Shown here: piece after piece, positions 20,480 through 29,982 of the stretch | Layout: each line of letters opens with the position of its first letter | Numbering within the stretch: the first letter of the stretch is position 1 | NCBI GenBank assembly: GCA_003216715.1 | Contig: QCIK01000001.1 | Location: 168,886 to 232,885, forward strand | Source: Prochlorococcus sp. AG-402-L09 | Lineage (GTDB): Bacteria; Cyanobacteriota; Cyanobacteriia; PCC-6307; Cyanobiaceae | Length of the DNA stretch: 64,000 nucleotides | Direction of reading: 5' to 3' | The notes under the pieces: model-generated | What the model was told of the DNA's origin: nothing | What the model saw: only the letters and a program-made list of their open reading frames with translations | Database searches by the model: none | Made by a program: the position numbers and the translations under genes

Positions 20480-20761
20480 TTATATTTGTTGAAATGAATT
20501 AGATCTTTTAGTTAATTCTAATAGAAACTCAAAAGATAAATCTTGAGAATTTATTTTTAACATATTCTCAGAAATAGTTAGTATTTTTAATCTTTTTATA
20601 TTTAGTTTATCAAGTTCTATCCTCAGCCTTTTTGTTAGATTTTTATTATGACAAGTCTTTAGTGATGTATTTATATTCTTTGATCTAATCTTTATATATT
20701 CTATTTCTTTGCAGAGTGATAAAACAATAGAATCTGAATAGGATAATATATTTTGTCTCAT
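20480..20761 (-). CDS. hypothetical protein
   Basis: 93-aa ORF, Lys/Ile rich, helical; no family recognised. Confidence 0.45.
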   Translation of the reverse strand: MRQNILSYSDSIVLSLCKEIEYIKIRSKNINTSLKTCHNKNLTKRLRIELDKLNIKRLKILTISENMLKINSQDLSFEFLLELTKRSNSFQQI

Positions 20762-20766
20762 TATTT

Positions 20767-21363
20767 TTATGCTGTTAATGGTGATGATTCAATGAACTCA
20801 GGCGAAAGGCTTAGAGTTGGATCACCCGATGGTGCTTTAAGTAAATCTGCTGTTCTCAGTCTCGAAATTAAACGAGTTGAAGTAACCCTAGTTGATCCAA
20901 TTAATTCTCCAATCCTTTCATGTGTAAGTCTGAATGGTAATTGGCACCAATCACCGCATCTTTTTCCAAGTCGGTTAACTAACAAAGCGAACAAAGCTTG
21001 AAGTCTTTGTTCTGCATTTCCCAAATGTCTAATCCTAAGAAGCTGAAGAGTCCACTCGTTGACAGCGTCATAACCTCCAGCCTCAACTGATGTTTCAGCA
21101 TCACTTACAAAGCAAAGAGGTGTCAAAGCTTCTACACATACACCCTCACTGCACAATCTGTCTGTTCTTAATTGATCGCCAGACTGCAAGAAGGCCAATG
21201 TCATTCCCTCTGTCTCTTCGCAAGGACAATAAACTCGAGCAATACCATCCAATACTTCTAAACAAGTATCTCCTCTTCGTGAAGAAGGGTCTATTAGCAC
21301 CGATTGACCAGTAGTCATCCTAACTGCTGAAGGAGGTGTCTCTGTGAAGCGTCTAAAGCTCAT
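20767..21363 (-). CDS. Crp/Fnr family transcriptional regulator
   Basis: Cyclic-nucleotide-binding-like N-terminus and HTH LPFRLTHERIGELIGSTRVTSTRLISRLRTADLL. Confidence 0.85.
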   Translation of the reverse strand: MSFRRFTETPPSAVRMTTGQSVLIDPSSRRGDTCLEVLDGIARVYCPCEETEGMTLAFLQSGDQLRTDRLCSEGVCVEALTPLCFVSDAETSVEAGGYDAVNEWTLQLLRIRHLGNAEQRLQALFALLVNRLGKRCGDWCQLPFRLTHERIGELIGSTRVTSTRLISRLRTADLLKAPSGDPTLSLSPEFIESSPLTA

Positions 21364-21594
21364 TTGGAAAGTAAGGAGCTCGATTAGATCACTAATTTAC
21401 ACAAAAAAGAAAGCTTTTTGCAACCGATTCTCAATAGCAAGAAGCTCTTGAGATTTTTTTACTAGTTTTTACTTATGACGGTATAAAAAATCACATAGAT
21501 AGTATCTTTTTTGTTTATGTCAAGATTTTTTGAGTGAACTATTTTTGACATTAGTGATATCTGTATTGAAATTATTTCTACTAAAAGATTTCAA

Positions 21595-21618
21595 GAAAAA
21601 AGGCCCTCAAGGGGCCTT
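21595..21618 (-). terminator. intrinsic terminator of the pcb gene
   Basis: AAGGCCC / GGGCCTT stem (21600-21606 and 21612-21618), preceded on + by an A run (U tract on the minus strand), just past the pcb stop. Confidence 0.75.
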
Positions 21619-21652
21619 CTTATCACTAATTTTAATTAATGTAGGTTGTTAA

Positions 21653-22711
21653 TTAACCGTTAGTGATTTTTGCGTTTTCCATATTGTCGAACGCTTTACC
21701 TACACGTCTGAAGTCAAATCCCATAGCTCTTAAAGCATGCCAGAGGTGACCCTGTATGAAGAAGAAACCAAGATAGAAGTGAACATTTGCTAACCATGCT
21801 CTAGCAGTGTGAGCACCAGTAGCAAGAGATGCGTCGGTATCAACAAAATAAGGAGCGAAATCAAACTTCAGTTGAAGTACATCTCCAAAGAATTCTGTTG
21901 AATAAACAGTTGTGTTTGTTGAACTCCAGAAAGCTGCAACAAGAGCACAATAGCCAACACCAGCAAGTGAGTATGAAAGAACAGCTTCAGCTGAAAGAAG
22001 TCCTTTACCTTTGAATTCTGTGTACTCACCAAATTGCTTAGTGATGATGTGGAATGCACCACCAATTATTTGGAAAAATGCTAGGAAAGCATGGCCACCC
22101 ATTACATCTTCTAAGCTAGTAATTTGAAGGAAATCAGCTTGATGATTCCAAATCATTCCTAGATCTAGGTTGTAAGAAACTGTACGAGTAGCTCCTAGAG
22201 CAGTATCCCAAATACCATGATATTGAGCCCATTCAACGAATTGAATGTTTGCCAAGCCTAGGAAAATAAGATGATGACCAAGAATAAATGTAAGTTTGTC
22301 TGGATCATCCCACTCGAAGTCAAACTTTTTAGGACGACTTCCTTCTGGGTAATTTCCTAAATCACCGTCATATCTTGTGGAGTGAAGAATTCCACCAGCA
22401 CCAAGAACACCAGAGAAAATCAGGTGAAGTACAGCAATAACTGTGCAACCATAAGGCTCAGTTATTACTCCGTTTTCAATTCCACCTATTCCAAGTTGAG
22501 CAAGGTGAGGCAAGCAGATCAAGTTTTGATTACCCATCGCAACGGATGAGTCATAACGAGCTAGCTCAAATAAAGTGAACGCACCTGCCCAGAACATCAT
22601 CAAACCAGCATGGGCAGCATGCGCAGCGATGAATTTTCCGGAGCGATTGGCCGTCCCTGAATTACCCGCGTACCAGTCATAGGTAACGCTAGGATTCCCG
22701 TAGGTCTGCAC
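21653..22711 (-). CDS. pcb: Pcb/IsiA-family chlorophyll-binding antenna protein (GTG start)
   Basis: MQTYGNPSVTYDWYAGNSGTANRSGKFIAAHAAHAGLMMFWAGAFTLFELARYD...; six-TM CP43-like antenna, no large lumenal loop. Confidence 0.95.
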   Translation of the reverse strand: MQTYGNPSVTYDWYAGNSGTANRSGKFIAAHAAHAGLMMFWAGAFTLFELARYDSSVAMGNQNLICLPHLAQLGIGGIENGVITEPYGCTVIAVLHLIFSGVLGAGGILHSTRYDGDLGNYPEGSRPKKFDFEWDDPDKLTFILGHHLIFLGLANIQFVEWAQYHGIWDTALGATRTVSYNLDLGMIWNHQADFLQITSLEDVMGGHAFLAFFQIIGGAFHIITKQFGEYTEFKGKGLLSAEAVLSYSLAGVGYCALVAAFWSSTNTTVYSTEFFGDVLQLKFDFAPYFVDTDASLATGAHTARAWLANVHFYLGFFFIQGHLWHALRAMGFDFRRVGKAFDNMENAKITNG

Positions 22712-22964
22712 GAGAAATAAACAAAGAACAGTAAGAGGATATATTTATAGGTCTGTAAGTTCCATATCCCTTCACATTGCTTATTGAAATTGTAGGTTTT
22801 GTACATATTTCAAGAACATCTGCTACCAATTATGATCTTCGTGTTATGGCTGCATTTAGTGCTCTAAGGCACTAGTATCACTAAGATATTTACCTGCATA
22901 CATAGCCAAAGGTCATGTTCGAGGTTGAAACTTTGTTATTTTGAAAACAAAGTAAAATATTTGA

Positions 22965-23690
22965 ATGGATTATAAAAATATCATTATTGAGTTTCTTGGA
23001 GGAGAAAGAGTTTTTCTCAAAGAAAGAAAGAGCTTAATAGTTTTACTTGGTTCTTTTGCTGATTTTGATAGTTTTGAATACGCACAACAATTATCTGCCC
23101 AATCAAATAAGCTTTCCAAGCACGCAGTTGACTTGATATTGATAGGTATTGGTAGTGAAAAGTCTAAAGAATCTTTTTGTAGATTTAATAAAATTGATAT
23201 TCAAAAAGTAATAGCAGTAAGGAATGCTGACCTTCACGAAAAACTTAACCTGAATGCAGGGTTTGTTTCACCACTGCCGGCAATCTTTAATTTATTAATT
23301 ATGTGCGCGGGTATAAATTCAAGAGGTACAATTAAAGAGGTTTTAAGAGGTTATTCGGGAGATGAAAACGCAAAAAGTTTGTTTGGTTTTGATGAGAATA
23401 TAAAAATTGGCCCTTTCTTTATATTTAAAGGAAAAATGTTTGATATTTTTTCTAAAAAACAGATTTTACGTCCTTTTGAATTGGCTACTAAGCGACTTTC
23501 TAATATGATTGAAATATTATCTAATTGGAATATATATGTCCCTGATTCATCATTTCTTACGCAGAGAGGGGCAACAATATTATTAAATGAAAAAGGCGAA
23601 GTCTTGTATGAATTTTTTTCAGAAAGTCTTCTAGGTTATTCAAGTAAAATGAGTGATCCATTATCATTCCTAGATGATATTTTGAATTAA
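22965..23690 (+). CDS. AhpC/TSA (peroxiredoxin-like 2) family protein
   Basis: SLIVLLGSFADFDSFEYAQQLSAQ...VDLILIGIGS...; resembles the AhpC/TSA_2 fold but lacks the canonical catalytic Cys at the expected place. Confidence 0.6.
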   Translation: MDYKNIIIEFLGGERVFLKERKSLIVLLGSFADFDSFEYAQQLSAQSNKLSKHAVDLILIGIGSEKSKESFCRFNKIDIQKVIAVRNADLHEKLNLNAGFVSPLPAIFNLLIMCAGINSRGTIKEVLRGYSGDENAKSLFGFDENIKIGPFFIFKGKMFDIFSKKQILRPFELATKRLSNMIEILSNWNIYVPDSSFLTQRGATILLNEKGEVLYEFFSESLLGYSSKMSDPLSFLDDILN

Positions 23691-23700
23691 TTTCATTGTT

Positions 23701-23916
23701 ATGATTGCAAATAAATGCTTATCATGTGGAAGCTCTAATCTTAGAGCAGATCGTGCATTATCTGGAAGATTAGTATGTAATTCATGTGGAACACCTTTTG
23801 GAGCTAGAGGAGCAGGAAAAAATAAAATTAATAATTTCAATAGTTTTTCATTGAACAACAAATATATTTTCCTTCTTTGTATATTTTTTATTGCTTTTAT
23901 TCTTGTGATTATTTAG
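23701..23916 (+). CDS. small zinc-ribbon protein with C-terminal TM
   Basis: CLSCGSSNLRADRALSGRLVCNSCG (two CxxC) followed by a hydrophobic tail. Confidence 0.7.
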   Translation: MIANKCLSCGSSNLRADRALSGRLVCNSCGTPFGARGAGKNKINNFNSFSLNNKYIFLLCIFFIAFILVII

Positions 23917-24724
23917 TTATTCTTGGTATTCCTCTCCAGTATTCATCTTCTTTTCTTACAGTAAGCGGTATTTCAAAAAGATCACTAAGTGTTTTTGACT
24001 TTATTAATTCACTTGGCTTCCCATCATTTATTATTTTACCTTCTTTTATTAAAAGAACTCTATTAGTCATAGATAAAATTGATTCTAAATTATGTGTTAC
24101 ATAAAGTATATTTACTGATTGGTCAATTAATTTATTTATGTTTTTATTCAAAATATAATTAGATTTGATATCTAGATTACAAAATGGCTCATCTAGGACT
24201 AGTATATTAGGTTCAAAAACAAGAGCCCTAGCAAGTAATGCTCTCCTTTTTTGACCATCAGATAATGTTATAAATTCTTCATTAATAATATTACTTAATT
24301 CCCATTCATGTATTAGCTTATCTATTTTTATTTTTTCTATTTTTGAAAGTAATTTAGAATATCTAGAATTGAATGTCCCTGAAAAACCAGATGTGATTAA
24401 ATCATATAGTTTGACTCCCTTATTTACCCTTTGCTCCATTTCTTTAAATAAAAATCCAATGTTTTTCCTTAAATCCCAAATATTTATGTTTTCCATATTA
24501 AATAGCTTCAATGAACTATATCTTGAAGCAATTGGATAAATTGATCTATTTAATAACTTTAGAAAAGTTGATTTACCAGATCCATTAGGACCTAATATTA
24601 CTGTATTTTCTCCATAATTTAAATTAATATTTATATTTGACAAAATTTTTTTTTGATCAATATAAACATTTATATTTTTAAAATCTGCCCAGCTTTCAAA
24701 ATCCTTTTGAGATTTAATTCTCAT
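23909..24724 (-). CDS. ABC transporter ATP-binding protein
   Basis: VILGPNGSGKSTFLKLLNR, LSDGQKRRALLARALVFEPNILVLDEPFCNLD. Confidence 0.9.
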   Translation of the reverse strand: MRIKSQKDFESWADFKNINVYIDQKKILSNININLNYGENTVILGPNGSGKSTFLKLLNRSIYPIASRYSSLKLFNMENINIWDLRKNIGFLFKEMEQRVNKGVKLYDLITSGFSGTFNSRYSKLLSKIEKIKIDKLIHEWELSNIINEEFITLSDGQKRRALLARALVFEPNILVLDEPFCNLDIKSNYILNKNINKLIDQSVNILYVTHNLESILSMTNRVLLIKEGKIINDGKPSELIKSKTLSDLFEIPLTVRKEDEYWRGIPRITK

Positions 24725-24748
24725 TAATAGAATTATTTAAAATCTTAA

Positions 24749-26083
24749 TTATATTAATAGCAAAATAAAACTTATTGGGAACAATAATCTAGTCAAAAGC
24801 TTAATAATTATTTTTCTATTATTCTTTATTGCCATATTAGGATTTTCTGGCGGATATTGCATTCCTCTATCCTCATGAACTGAGTTGGTTAATGAATCAG
24901 TAGGATGTAAGTCCCATGGCTTTTCTTTATTTAATGCGTTTTGTAGCCAATCCCAGTAATATTGAACCATTTTATCTTCGCCTAATAATTTAACATTATC
25001 TTTTTGTATATAACCCATTTGTTCATTAAATGTTTGGGTCTTTAAGACTAAATAATCTTCTGTAAAAATCTTATAAAATGTTCTTCGTTGTAGATGGCTA
25101 AATAAAACTAAGTTTGTAAATAATTTATTTTTTAGGAATTTTCTGTAATGTCTTACTATGACTCTTGCTTTGTTATTTCCTAGTGGAATATGATCAAGAA
25201 CTTGAATATATCTTGTACTTTCAGGTGATCCTTTATATATAAAAATTCTACCAGGCGGTACGAATTTTATTCTGATAAACTCTTCTTGACCATTTGTTTT
25301 ATATGAATATATACTTTCTATTTGTCTATTATCACGTTTTATTTTTTGGTTAAAACTAGTAATGGTTTCTCTGTTAACATTTTTGTCTGGGATAGTATCT
25401 CCGTGCATCCAGAATACATGTAATATATCTAGATGGTTTTCAATAATTCTTGCCCAGTCTGCTTTGAAATCAACGTATACTTCTTCATATTCATATTCTA
25501 ATGATGGAAATCCGTAGGAATCAGGAAGAAGACTATTGATTGAAGACTTGATTTCAAAATCTTCAATATTTGCAAGTGGTGTGCCAGTATAATAAATATA
25601 TATATAACCTTCTTTTTCTATACAGGGGTATTGAAAAAGCTTTATACTTTTAGCGTAATTATCATAATTAGAATCTATAATATGCTGGCAAGTTATTCTA
25701 TCTAAATTTGTACAACTTCCTTGAGAAGAGAACCTTGCCCCATGATAAGGACAAACAAGTTGTCCATTTATAACTTCACCACCCAAAAAAGAAGCTCCTC
25801 TGTGTGGGCATACGTCTTTTACACATCTAACAATTCCTTCCCGATCGCGATACAAAACAAGTGGCTCATTATATATAGTAAAATGATTTAATTTACCCTC
25901 TTTGATCGTCTCACTGCTTGAAACTGAATACCATCCTAATAGTCCATTAGTTAATTGATTAGAAGGCTTTGAAGCAATATTATCTATCTCATTTACAGCC
26001 TTTTTTTCATTAAAAGCAGAACTAATGAGATTATTAGTCCCATATTCAAATGATTTCTTTTCTTTTCCTTTTTCTTCTTTCAT
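24749..26083 (-). CDS. Rieske [2Fe-2S] oxygenase, PaO/CAO-like
   Basis: CPHRGASFLGGEVINGQLVCPYHGARF (Rieske CxH...CxxH), mononuclear iron motif ENHLDILHVFWMHGD, C-terminal TM. Confidence 0.88.
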   Translation of the reverse strand: MKEEKGKEKKSFEYGTNNLISSAFNEKKAVNEIDNIASKPSNQLTNGLLGWYSVSSSETIKEGKLNHFTIYNEPLVLYRDREGIVRCVKDVCPHRGASFLGGEVINGQLVCPYHGARFSSQGSCTNLDRITCQHIIDSNYDNYAKSIKLFQYPCIEKEGYIYIYYTGTPLANIEDFEIKSSINSLLPDSYGFPSLEYEYEEVYVDFKADWARIIENHLDILHVFWMHGDTIPDKNVNRETITSFNQKIKRDNRQIESIYSYKTNGQEEFIRIKFVPPGRIFIYKGSPESTRYIQVLDHIPLGNNKARVIVRHYRKFLKNKLFTNLVLFSHLQRRTFYKIFTEDYLVLKTQTFNEQMGYIQKDNVKLLGEDKMVQYYWDWLQNALNKEKPWDLHPTDSLTNSVHEDRGMQYPPENPNMAIKNNRKIIIKLLTRLLFPISFILLLI

Positions 26084-26273
26084 AGGCGAGCAGCTCTTTT
26101 GTTGAGGTGATTAGCTCATTTAAAGAGTATTCTCCTGATATGTTTAAAGTCTCAAAAAAAATAGCACCTAAAGCCTTCGAGTTTCGATTAAATTTACATA
26201 AAAAAACTTGTATCCTGATTAGCTGAGCCTCTATATAATTTTAATTATTTATTGTGTTCAAGAAATCTTATAT

Positions 26274-26465
26274 TTAAAGGCTTTTTGGGGAAATCTCTAT
26301 GCTCGATACAAATTCTGATGCTTCCTTCATATCATTGCAGAATTTACAGGTTCCAAGATAGCAGCCAAGATATCTCATGAAGGAGGTTTTGCCTCCTGTT
26401 AGTTGGTATTTATGAATAGTGCCTCCATATGGAGTGGATTTTACAAGTTGAGGTAAAGCAGCCAT
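26274..26465 (-). CDS. hypothetical small protein with CxxC
   Basis: 63 aa: ...MRYLGCYLGTCKFCNDMKEASEFV. Confidence 0.5.
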   Translation of the reverse strand: MAALPQLVKSTPYGGTIHKYQLTGGKTSFMRYLGCYLGTCKFCNDMKEASEFVSSIEISPKSL

Positions 26466-26590
26466 TAATAATTTACTTTTTTACAATGTGCTTTTTATGT
26501 CAATAAATTGCAATAGGTATATTTGCTAAAACAGCTTAGATGACTATGTCTTTCGTTTCTCTTTATCTTCTGAAAGCCTTATTCGTTTAA

Positions 26591-26761
26591 CTAATCTGCA
26601 TAACCATCATCGTCATCTGATTCGATAATTCGAGGAGTGTTTTTCATATGCTCGTCCCATGGATGAACATATGACGCTTTGTCGGAATAAACTTCACTTT
26701 TTAACTCTTCTAGCAAAGTTTCGAATTGTTTGATGATTCTCTTTAAATTGTCTTTTTTCAT
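26591..26761 (-). CDS. small acidic-tailed hypothetical protein (56 aa)
   Basis: Not in track: MKKDNLKRIIKQFETLLEELKSEVYSDKASYVHPWDEHMKNTPRIIESDDDDGYAD. Confidence 0.55.
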   Translation of the reverse strand: MKKDNLKRIIKQFETLLEELKSEVYSDKASYVHPWDEHMKNTPRIIESDDDDGYAD

Positions 26762-27115
26762 ATATAAGTTGTTTTTAAATAGATTTTCTTTTTTATTGTA
26801 ATCAGTAAATTCTATAATTTATTGTTTCACTTTATTTATTTATAATATTAGATTCCATACATACTCATTCTTTGATAAAAAAGTTTAAAGTTTAATGTGC
26901 AATGAAATAGTGATTTTTTTTAGTTGATATTATTGGCAGTTAACTATGTAATACCTTCAAATTAATTTGAAGATGATTTTCATAAAAAGTACTTATTATT
27001 TTCAAATTTGTTTTATCGGATGCTAATCTGCAATTTAGAATAATTAAGAAAAAGTCTTTTCCTTTTAGACTAGCGTCAAATGACGTTATCTCCTGAATCC
27101 TATACATAACCTATT

Positions 27116-28162
27116 ATGAGGGTGCTTTTAACTGGTGGGTCTGGATTCATAGGTTCTCACATTGCTTTGTTGTTACTTGAGAAAGGATATGATGTATTAA
27201 TACTAGATTCTTTCGTTAATAGTTCATCAAAGGCAATTAACGCAATTAAGGCATATTTAGAAAATAAAAATTTAAATTATGATTTACAAACGATTAGTGG
27301 TGATATTAGAGATAAAAAACTTTTAGACAAAATTTTTATCGATGCTGCTAAAAAATCAAATCCGATACAAGCAGTTTTACATTTAGCTGGCTTAAAATCT
27401 GTATCCGATTCTTTAGTTAACCCTCTTCATTACTGGGATGTAAATGTGTGTGGGACACAAAATCTTTTAGCTACCATGAATGAAAATGAATGTTATTCAA
27501 TTGTTTTTAGTAGTAGTGCAACTATCTATGGCTTAACAGACTCTGTGCCCATATCTGAAGATCATAAAATTTCACCAATAAACCCCTACGGCAAAACAAA
27601 GGTTGCAATTGAAAATATGTTTTATGATTTATACAGATCAAATATGAAATCTTGGAAAATTTGTTCCTTACGTTACTTTAATCCTGTTGGTGCTCATCCA
27701 TCTGGCTTGATTGGGGAAGACCCAATTGGCATTCCAAATAATCTCTTCCCTTACATTACTCAGGTAGCAATAGGAAGAAGAAAGTTTTTAAATGTTTTTG
27801 GGGATGATTGGGACACTATTGATGGTTCAGGAGTAAGAGATTACATCCATATTATGGATTTATCAGAAGGTCATATAAACGCTATAGATTATTTATGTTC
27901 TAAAAAATCATGTTTTGAAATTATAAATCTAGGTTCTGGAAAAGGATACTCAGTATTTCAGATAATTAGTCAATTTGAGCAATCTACAGGTTCACAAATT
28001 CCATTTTCAATTCAATGTAGAAGAGATGGTGACGTAGCAAGATGTTATGCAGATATTTCTAAAGCAAAAAAATTCTTAGGATGGACTCCTAAAAGATCAT
28101 TAGAACAGATTTGCTTGGATGGGTGGAAATGGCAAAGGAAAAATCCAAATGGCTATTCTTAA
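27116..28162 (+). CDS. galE: UDP-glucose 4-epimerase
   Basis: VLLTGGSGFIGSHIALLLLEKG, VLHLAGLKSVSDS, SSSATIYG, NPYGKTK, RYFNPVGAHPSGLIGEDP. Confidence 0.95.
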   Translation: MRVLLTGGSGFIGSHIALLLLEKGYDVLILDSFVNSSSKAINAIKAYLENKNLNYDLQTISGDIRDKKLLDKIFIDAAKKSNPIQAVLHLAGLKSVSDSLVNPLHYWDVNVCGTQNLLATMNENECYSIVFSSSATIYGLTDSVPISEDHKISPINPYGKTKVAIENMFYDLYRSNMKSWKICSLRYFNPVGAHPSGLIGEDPIGIPNNLFPYITQVAIGRRKFLNVFGDDWDTIDGSGVRDYIHIMDLSEGHINAIDYLCSKKSCFEIINLGSGKGYSVFQIISQFEQSTGSQIPFSIQCRRDGDVARCYADISKAKKFLGWTPKRSLEQICLDGWKWQRKNPNGYS

Positions 28163-28194
28163 TTAATCCTTTTAACCATAAGCTCTTTGAAAAT

Positions 28195-28246
28195 TGGTGG
28201 CGGGGGGAAGATTTGAACTTCCGAACTTCGGGTTGGGAGCCCGACG
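28195..28246 (-). pseudogene. partial tRNA-fMet copy (3' fragment from anticodon stem to CCA)
   Basis: About 52 nt matching the intact tRNA-fMet at 28390-28466 with three visible mismatches; no recognisable D-arm. Confidence 0.8.
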
Positions 28247-28358
28247 TTCCAAACTCCCCCTGGGACTCCTCCTGGAACGATATTAAGTTAACAACTTATA
28301 AGAACTTACACGCAATAAAGAGGCCAAGTGAAGGCTAATGAAAGCTAGTGATAGACAA

Positions 28359-28380
28359 TAAAAAAGGGCCTAATGGCCCT
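28359..28380 (-). terminator. intrinsic terminator downstream of tRNA-fMet
   Basis: AGGGCC TAAT GGCCCT hairpin next to an A run on + (U tract on the minus strand). Confidence 0.7.
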
Positions 28381-28389
28381 CGTAGTAAT

Positions 28390-28466
<77 letters not shown>

Positions 28467-28518
28467 AAGTCCTAAAAGCATACATCTTTATGTGACGTAA
28501 AATACTGGTTTGTTTGGG

Positions 28519-29481
28519 TTAGGGGATCTTTAATTCTCCTTCAACTTCTATATAGATACCTGGCTTTTTCTGGAGGATGATTTCATCAAGTTCTTCAATT
28601 GCTGAAGGAGTGATCCATTCTAGTTGTCGAAGAAGATGTATCGCTACTGCGTGTTTTGCTCTTTTTGAGCCATCTTCAACCTTTATTGAGAGTCCAATAC
28701 CTTCACCCAAAAGACCAATACATTGGATACCTTCACTTCCACCTTTGCTGATAATTTGATTGTGACCTCTTTTTATTAATTCGGAATCAAAACATCCTTC
28801 TCCAGCAACAAGATCTGGATGGGTTGTCATTGCACGAGTTATTTTTTCAAATTCAGGTTGATTAGATCTAGATAAATGAGCATATAAAACCGCCATTTGA
28901 GATAAACGCAAAAGTAGTGTTGGCGCACCACAGTCATCTCTTTCGGCAATTAATTCTTCAGCTGGTATTTTTAGTAATTCGGAGACTCTCCTGAAAATTT
29001 CTTTCTGCAGTGGATGATGACCCATTAAATAGCTATCGAGATCCCAGTTCATTTTTTTACAGGTTGCGAGAAATGCTGAATGCTTTCCTGAGCAATTATG
29101 TTGAAGTTTGCTTTCTCTATTTTGAGGGATTGGGCATTTCAGCTCTTTTATGTCTATATCTGCATTCCAAAGGAGCTTGAATGCCGTTCTTGCTTGAACT
29201 GATGATCCATTATGAGAACCACATGCCAAGGCTAATGTCTTGTTGTCTAAATTGTATTTTTCCGAAGCACCACTTGTAAGGAAAGGCAATGCTTGGAAAG
29301 GTTTTAATGCTGATCTTATGAAAGTTTCATATTCACATGATCCTGCTTGCATTAATGTCCTTCCTTTCGTATCACATATTGATGCGTGGGCTCTATGAAT
29401 AGATTCAACACTTGAACCTCTTTTTACTAGAACCTTTAAAGAATTCTTGCCGTGATTTGAATAATTGCTTTGTAGATTCAT
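28519..29481 (-). CDS. asparaginase (COG4448-type)
   Basis: VLVKRGSSVESIHRAHASICDTKGR, CSGKHSAFLATCKKMNWDLDSY, DDCGAPTLLLRLSQMA. Confidence 0.85.
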   Translation of the reverse strand: MNLQSNYSNHGKNSLKVLVKRGSSVESIHRAHASICDTKGRTLMQAGSCEYETFIRSALKPFQALPFLTSGASEKYNLDNKTLALACGSHNGSSVQARTAFKLLWNADIDIKELKCPIPQNRESKLQHNCSGKHSAFLATCKKMNWDLDSYLMGHHPLQKEIFRRVSELLKIPAEELIAERDDCGAPTLLLRLSQMAVLYAHLSRSNQPEFEKITRAMTTHPDLVAGEGCFDSELIKRGHNQIISKGGSEGIQCIGLLGEGIGLSIKVEDGSKRAKHAVAIHLLRQLEWITPSAIEELDEIILQKKPGIYIEVEGELKIP

Positions 29482-29484
29482 GTA

Positions 29485-29982
29485 TTAATTCATTCCTGCA
29501 AGTATAAATAAAAATGAAGATATAATAACTGAAATTAGTATTATTATTATGACCTCTAAATGATTTAAAATTGGTTTGATTTGGTGTTGAGCTATCAGTA
29601 AATCTTTTGCTCTCCAATCAATTGGTTTTTCCCAAGTCTGTCCATCGTACCATCCAGATTCTTCATATTCAATATTTTCCGAATTAAGTCGTTTATATAT
29701 GTATAACCAGCTTAACCATTGCCTAATTAGTAATAAGACAGGAAAAGCAAGCGATACAATAAGGCTTACAAATATGAGTTCAAAAATATTATTTTTTAGG
29801 TAATCACTTCCATAAGATATTATTAAACTAACTGGTATAATAAATAGCCAACTATATGTTAACTTCAAGTAGAAAACATTTCTTTCTAAAAAAGGCCAGG
29901 AAATTATCCATGAATTTCTGATGCTATTAAATTCATTTAATGGCCTTTGGTTTGGAGGCACAGGGCATATTATTTTATTCAT
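29485..29982 (-). CDS. CGLD27/Ycf36-family (DUF1230) protein
   Basis: CPVPPNQRPLNEFNSIRNSWIISWPF, ESGWYDGQTWEKPIDWRAKDLLIAQHQIKPIL, and TMs. Confidence 0.85.
   Translation of the reverse strand: MNKIICPVPPNQRPLNEFNSIRNSWIISWPFLERNVFYLKLTYSWLFIIPVSLIISYGSDYLKNNIFELIFVSLIVSLAFPVLLLIRQWLSWLYIYKRLNSENIEYEESGWYDGQTWEKPIDWRAKDLLIAQHQIKPILNHLEVIIIILISVIISSFLFILAGMN

Noticed and set aside
20753-21001. Plus-strand ORFs (20753-21001, 21090-21314) antisense to the Crp-family gene
   Set aside because: The reverse strand has clear HTH and CNB-like sequence; these are shadows.
21829-22065. ORFs overlapping pcb (21829-22014 plus, 21868-22065 minus) and 22600-22806
   Set aside because: Shadow frames of the well-supported Pcb gene; low-complexity or no motif.
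28111-28338. 75-aa ORF (WWRGEDLNFRTSGWEPDVPNS)
   Set aside because: It translates through the partial tRNA-fMet fragment; the RGEDLNFRTSG string is typical of spurious ORFs across tRNA antisense sequence.
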